Shown: positions 61,563 through 64,000 of the stretch, piece by piece
How positions within the stretch are numbered: the stretch's first letter is position 1
Layout: the number at the start of each line of letters is the position of its first letter
DNA from: Alphaproteobacteria bacterium
GTDB lineage: Bacteria; Pseudomonadota; Alphaproteobacteria; Caulobacterales; Maricaulaceae
DNA length: 64,000 nt
Direction of reading: 5' to 3'
NCBI GenBank assembly: GCA_016124675.1
Contig: WGNG01000005.1
Span: 62,001 to 126,000, forward strand
Notes under the pieces: generated by a model
What the model saw: the letters and a program-made list of their open reading frames with translations, nothing else
What the model was told of the DNA's origin: nothing
The model's database searches: none
Made by a program: the position numbers and the translations under genes

Positions 61563-62446
61563 CAGCCCTCTCCGCGCAGGACAGCCGGGTCCACCGCCCG
61601 GTGGAAGCCGTTATAGACGCGCGCCTTGTCATGCGCCTCCAGCGGCCAGTGGCGCCCGCCCAGCGGCGCGCCGCCATCCACGCGCAGCATCGCGCCGGTG
61701 ATGAAGGCGGCGGCCGGGCTCAAAAGGAAGGTCACCGCCGCCGCGATCTCGGCTTCCGAGCCCAGGCGCTGGGCGGGCGAATGCTGTTTGAGATAGGGGA
61801 TCATGGCGCGCACCGCGCCGCCATAGGTATCCATGCCCGAGGACGCGACCCAGCCGGGCGCCACGGCGTTGACGCGCACGCCGTATCTCGCCCACTCCAC
61901 CGCCGCGGTCATGGTCAGGTTTTCCATGCCCGCCCGGGCCGCGCCCGAATGGGCCATGCCCGGCATGCCGTTATGCATGTCGGCGGTGATGTTCACCACC
62001 GCGCCGCCGCGCGCCTGCATCGAGGCCTCGAACACCGCCTTCATGACCACAAACCCGCCGGTCAGATTGGTGGCGACGACAGCGTCCCAGCCCTTTTTCG
62101 AGATGTCCTTGATCTCGGCCGGGAACTGGCCGCCGGCATTGTTGACGAGGCCGTGAATAGCGCCATGGCGCGCGATGATCTGCGCCACGCCCGCACGCAC
62201 CGCCTCTTCGTCGCGAATGTCGAAGGCCTGGGTGTCGGCCTGTCCGCCGTCGGATGCAATCTCTCCTGCGACGGCGGCGAGCTTGTCCGGCTTGCGCCCG
62301 GCGAGCACGACATGCGCGCCGAGCGAGGCCAGCTCGTGGGCGATGCAGCGCCCGATGCCGGAGCCGCCGCCGGTGACCAGAATGACCTGGCCTGCGAACA
62401 GGCCGGGCCGGAACACGCTGTCATAACGGGCGGGCGTGTCGGTCAT
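61562..62446 (-). CDS. SDR family protein lacking the catalytic Tyr/Lys
   Basis: A 294-residue short-chain dehydrogenase-like protein. The cofactor motif ILVTGGGSGIGRCIA is at about 21-35 and the NNAGG motif is intact. Where YxxxK is expected it reads HSGAARAGMENLT, so Tyr is Ser and Lys is Arg. Similar active-site changes occur in dienoyl-CoA-reductase-like SDRs and, as I recall, in AtuG-type proteins. ATG 62446 (GGAGGAG about 11 bases upstream) is the first gene of the operon, facing the MerR gene. Confidence 0.85.
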   Translation of the reverse strand: MTDTPARYDSVFRPGLFAGQVILVTGGGSGIGRCIAHELASLGAHVVLAGRKPDKLAAVAGEIASDGGQADTQAFDIRDEEAVRAGVAQIIARHGAIHGLVNNAGGQFPAEIKDISKKGWDAVVATNLTGGFVVMKAVFEASMQARGGAVVNITADMHNGMPGMAHSGAARAGMENLTMTAAVEWARYGVRVNAVAPGWVASSGMDTYGGAVRAMIPYLKQHSPAQRLGSEAEIAAAVTFLLSPAAAFITGAMLRVDGGAPLGGRHWPLEAHDKARVYNGFHRAVDPAVLRGEG

Positions 62447-62520
62447 GCGGGCCCCGTCTCCTCCCTGACTGGTCCGGCGATACATGCCGCCACGATCCAG
62501 ATCGCCAGCCTCTCCCACGC

Positions 62521-62534
62521 TGACGTATACGTCA
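62521..62534. promoter_or_regulatory. Palindromic operator between SDR and MerR genes
   Basis: TGACGTATACGTCA is a perfect 14-base palindrome in the 145-base divergent region. It is 75 bases from the SDR start and 57 from the MerR start. LiuR-type MerR regulators bind short palindromes of this ACGT-centred kind, so it is the natural site for the adjacent regulator. Confidence 0.7.
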
Positions 62535-62591
62535 AGCGTCTCTTGTTTGCGTCAGCAGCCTTGGCTAGGCTGCCGGTGCGGGAGACAGGCC

Positions 62592-63005
62592 ATGGGCTCG
62601 AACATCAAGGACGCGGCGGCGGGCGAGACGCTCTACGGCATCGCTGAATTGGCTGAGGCCCATGGCGTCAGCCAGCGCACCATCCGCTTCTATGAGGACA
62701 AGGCGCTGCTGAGCCCGCGCCGGGTGGGCGGGCAGCGCGTCTACACCGAGGCCGATTCCAAGCGCCTGTCGCTGATCCTGCGCGCCAAGGCCATCGGCAC
62801 GAAGCTGTCCGATATCCGCACCTTTCTGGAGCTCTATGGCCGGGAGGGCGAGGGGCGGCTGCGCCAGCTGGAGTTCGTCATCGGCAAGACCGCCGCCGAG
62901 ATCGAGGCGCTGGAGGCCAAGAAGCGACAGATCGACCAGACGCTGGCGGAACTCAGGATCATCCATGACGGCGCGAAGGAGCGCCTGGCCCGCCGGCGTG
63001 GCTGA
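62592..63005 (+). CDS. MerR family regulator, LiuR-like
   Basis: A 137-residue MerR protein. The helix-turn-helix and wing are LYGIAELAEAHGVSQRTIRF with YEDKALLSPRRVGGQRVY. A dimerisation coiled coil follows (about 90-125, IEALEAKKRQIDQTLAELRI). There are no metal-binding cysteines, so it is not a metal sensor. LiuR regulators of branched-chain catabolism have this form. GGGAGA precedes ATG 62592. It is divergent from the carboxylase operon. Confidence 0.85.
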   Translation: MGSNIKDAAAGETLYGIAELAEAHGVSQRTIRFYEDKALLSPRRVGGQRVYTEADSKRLSLILRAKAIGTKLSDIRTFLELYGREGEGRLRQLEFVIGKTAAEIEALEAKKRQIDQTLAELRIIHDGAKERLARRRG

Positions 63006-63083
63006 GGGCTCGCCAGTGCGCACCGGCGCGGCTAGGGTGCGCCGCAACACATCACAAACACAACACCATCGGGAGGAAGTCTC

Positions 63084-63860
63084 ATGTCCGAACAGGATCT
63101 GTCGCTCAAGGGCAAGGTCGCGCTGATCGCCGGCGCAAGCCGCGGCATTGGCGAGGCGGCGGCCAGGCGCCTGGCGCGCAATGGCGCCATGGTGATCTGC
63201 TCCAGCCGCAAGCTGGACGATTGCCAGCGCGTCGCTGACGAGATCAAGGCCGAGGGCGGACAGGCGCGCGCCATGGTGCTGCACCTGGGCGAGGCCGAAC
63301 ACCGCGAGGCGGCGATTGAGTCCATCCGCAAGACCGAGGGCCGGCTGGATATTCTGGTCAATAACGGCGCCACCAGCCCCTATTTCGGCGAAGCGGCCAA
63401 GACGCCCGAGAACGCCTGGGACAAGACCATGGAGGTCAATGTCAAGGGCCCGTTCTTCCTGTCCTCGCTGGCCATTCCGATGATGTCGGCCCAGGGCGGC
63501 GGGTCCATCATCAATGTCGCGTCCATCAATGGCATCCGTCCGGGCTTCTTCCAGGGCGTGTACTCGGTGTCGAAAGCGGCCGTGATCTCCATGACCCAGG
63601 TGCTGGCCCAGGAATATGGCGCCCACAAGATCCGCGTGAACGCGCTGTGCCCGGGCCTGACCGAGACCAAGCTCGCCTCGGCGCTGACCTCCGATCCCGC
63701 CCTGGAAGACATGATGAAGCGCAATTTTTCCATCCAGCGCGTGGGCCAGCCTGAAGACATGGCCGCGGCCATCCATTTCCTGGCCAGCGATGCGTCGAGC
63801 TACATGACCGGCCAGTGCCTGATCATCGATGCGGGCATTACTGCGCGCGGACCGCTCTAG
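63084..63860 (+). CDS. SDR family oxidoreductase
   Basis: A 258-residue classical short-chain dehydrogenase. The cofactor motif is [15 protein letters not shown] at about 13-27, NNGAT replaces NNAG, and the catalytic [11 protein letters not shown] (Tyr-x3-Lys) is intact, with INVASIN holding the Ser. A GGGAGGAAG sits before ATG 63084. It follows the MerR gene by 78 bases, on the same strand as kynureninase. Substrate unknown; a hydroxyacyl-CoA or alcohol is likely from context. Confidence 0.9.
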   Translation: MSEQDLSLKGKVALIAGASRGIGEAAARRLARNGAMVICSSRKLDDCQRVADEIKAEGGQARAMVLHLGEAEHREAAIESIRKTEGRLDILVNNGATSPYFGEAAKTPENAWDKTMEVNVKGPFFLSSLAIPMMSAQGGGSIINVASINGIRPGFFQGVYSVSKAAVISMTQVLAQEYGAHKIRVNALCPGLTETKLASALTSDPALEDMMKRNFSIQRVGQPEDMAAAIHFLASDASSYMTGQCLIIDAGITARGPL

Positions 63861-63864
63861 CCCC

Positions 63865-64000
63865 ATGCGCACACGCGAGGCCTGCGCGGCGCTGGACGCC
63901 GCCGATCCGCTTAAAAGTCGCCGGGCGCTGTTCGCGCTGCGGGCCGGCGATATCTATCTCGACGGCAATTCGCTGGGGCCGCCGCCCGCAAGCGCGCTCA
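63865..64000 (+). CDS. kynU: Kynureninase, N-terminal part (cut by window edge)
   Basis: The first 45 codons of a gene starting at ATG 63865, four bases after the SDR stop. The translation contains [19 protein letters not shown], which is the conserved N-terminal segment of kynureninase (kynurenine to anthranilate, PLP-dependent, tryptophan catabolism). The PLP lysine region lies beyond the window. The close spacing suggests translation together with the SDR gene. Confidence 0.82.
   Translation, partial: MRTREACAALDAADPLKSRRALFALRAGDIYLDGNSLGPPPASAL

Overview
The window is high-GC and densely coded. It looks like a chromosomal segment of a dimorphic alphaproteobacterium near Caulobacter, most likely the Maricaulis/Oceanicaulis group (inference). 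The main reasons are FliX, a FlbY/FlgN-like protein, a CheL-type rod protein and a DUF6468-like protein next to fliM, a divergent fliOP / flgBC-fliE pair, two TTAA-N7-TTAAC sites matching the CtrA consensus at flagellar starts, a Flp pilin with a CpaA peptidase, and the long alphaproteobacterial form of SerC.

Layout. 1-11.2 kb is housekeeping: FkbM methyltransferase, ferredoxin-NADP reductase, an orphan antitoxin-like gene, transaldolase, accA, xerD, a coupled pair of envelope proteins, aroK-aroB-CNNM transporter, a thioredoxin lipoprotein and PhzF. 11.2-12.1 kb holds dispersed repeats and a DUF559 gene. 12.1-14.7 kb holds fliP-fliO and flgB-flgC-fliE around a CtrA box. 14.7-15.7 kb is a gene graveyard: a possible HipA tail, then the start of a circularly permuted ATP-grasp gene joined to the end of an Anbu proteasome-like gene. 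16-20.6 kb has an entericidin, an aspartic protease, tldD, a HAD hydrolase and an ankyrin lipoprotein. 20.7-23.7 kb is a TPP riboswitch followed by a YjbR-type gene, a lipoprotein and thiC. 23.7-25.1 kb is a low-GC insertion with an amber-interrupted HEPN-like gene and a second, diverged copy of the thiC end, followed by repeats. 25.1-27.1 kb is a Flp pilus fragment. 27.1-32.1 kb has gloB, a methyltransferase, hisC, serC and an EamA transporter.

32-49.4 kb is the second and larger flagellar region: PseB for nonulosonate sugar synthesis, a FlaEY-like protein, flbY-cheL-flgI divergent from fliX (second CtrA box), dksA, the flgF-flgG-flgA-flgH operon behind a sigma-54-type promoter, and fliL-fliM-DUF6468-motE plus a very large AMIN-like/TPR protein.

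49.4-64 kb is catabolic. It has an Old Yellow Enzyme family protein, an esterase, a Baeyer-Villiger-type monooxygenase and an acyl-CoA ligase. Next comes a branched acyl-CoA cluster of liu/atu type: BKACE enzyme, biotin carboxylase subunit, enoyl-CoA hydratase, acyl-CoA dehydrogenase, carboxyltransferase and SDR. It faces a LiuR-like MerR regulator across a perfect 14-bp palindrome. A second SDR and the start of kynureninase end the window.

The best leads are the collapsed Anbu operon, the HEPN-like gene with its thiC-end duplication, the TPP riboswitch two genes ahead of thiC, and the odd architecture of the FlaEY-like protein. I found no CRISPR array, rRNA, tRNA or intact insertion sequence.
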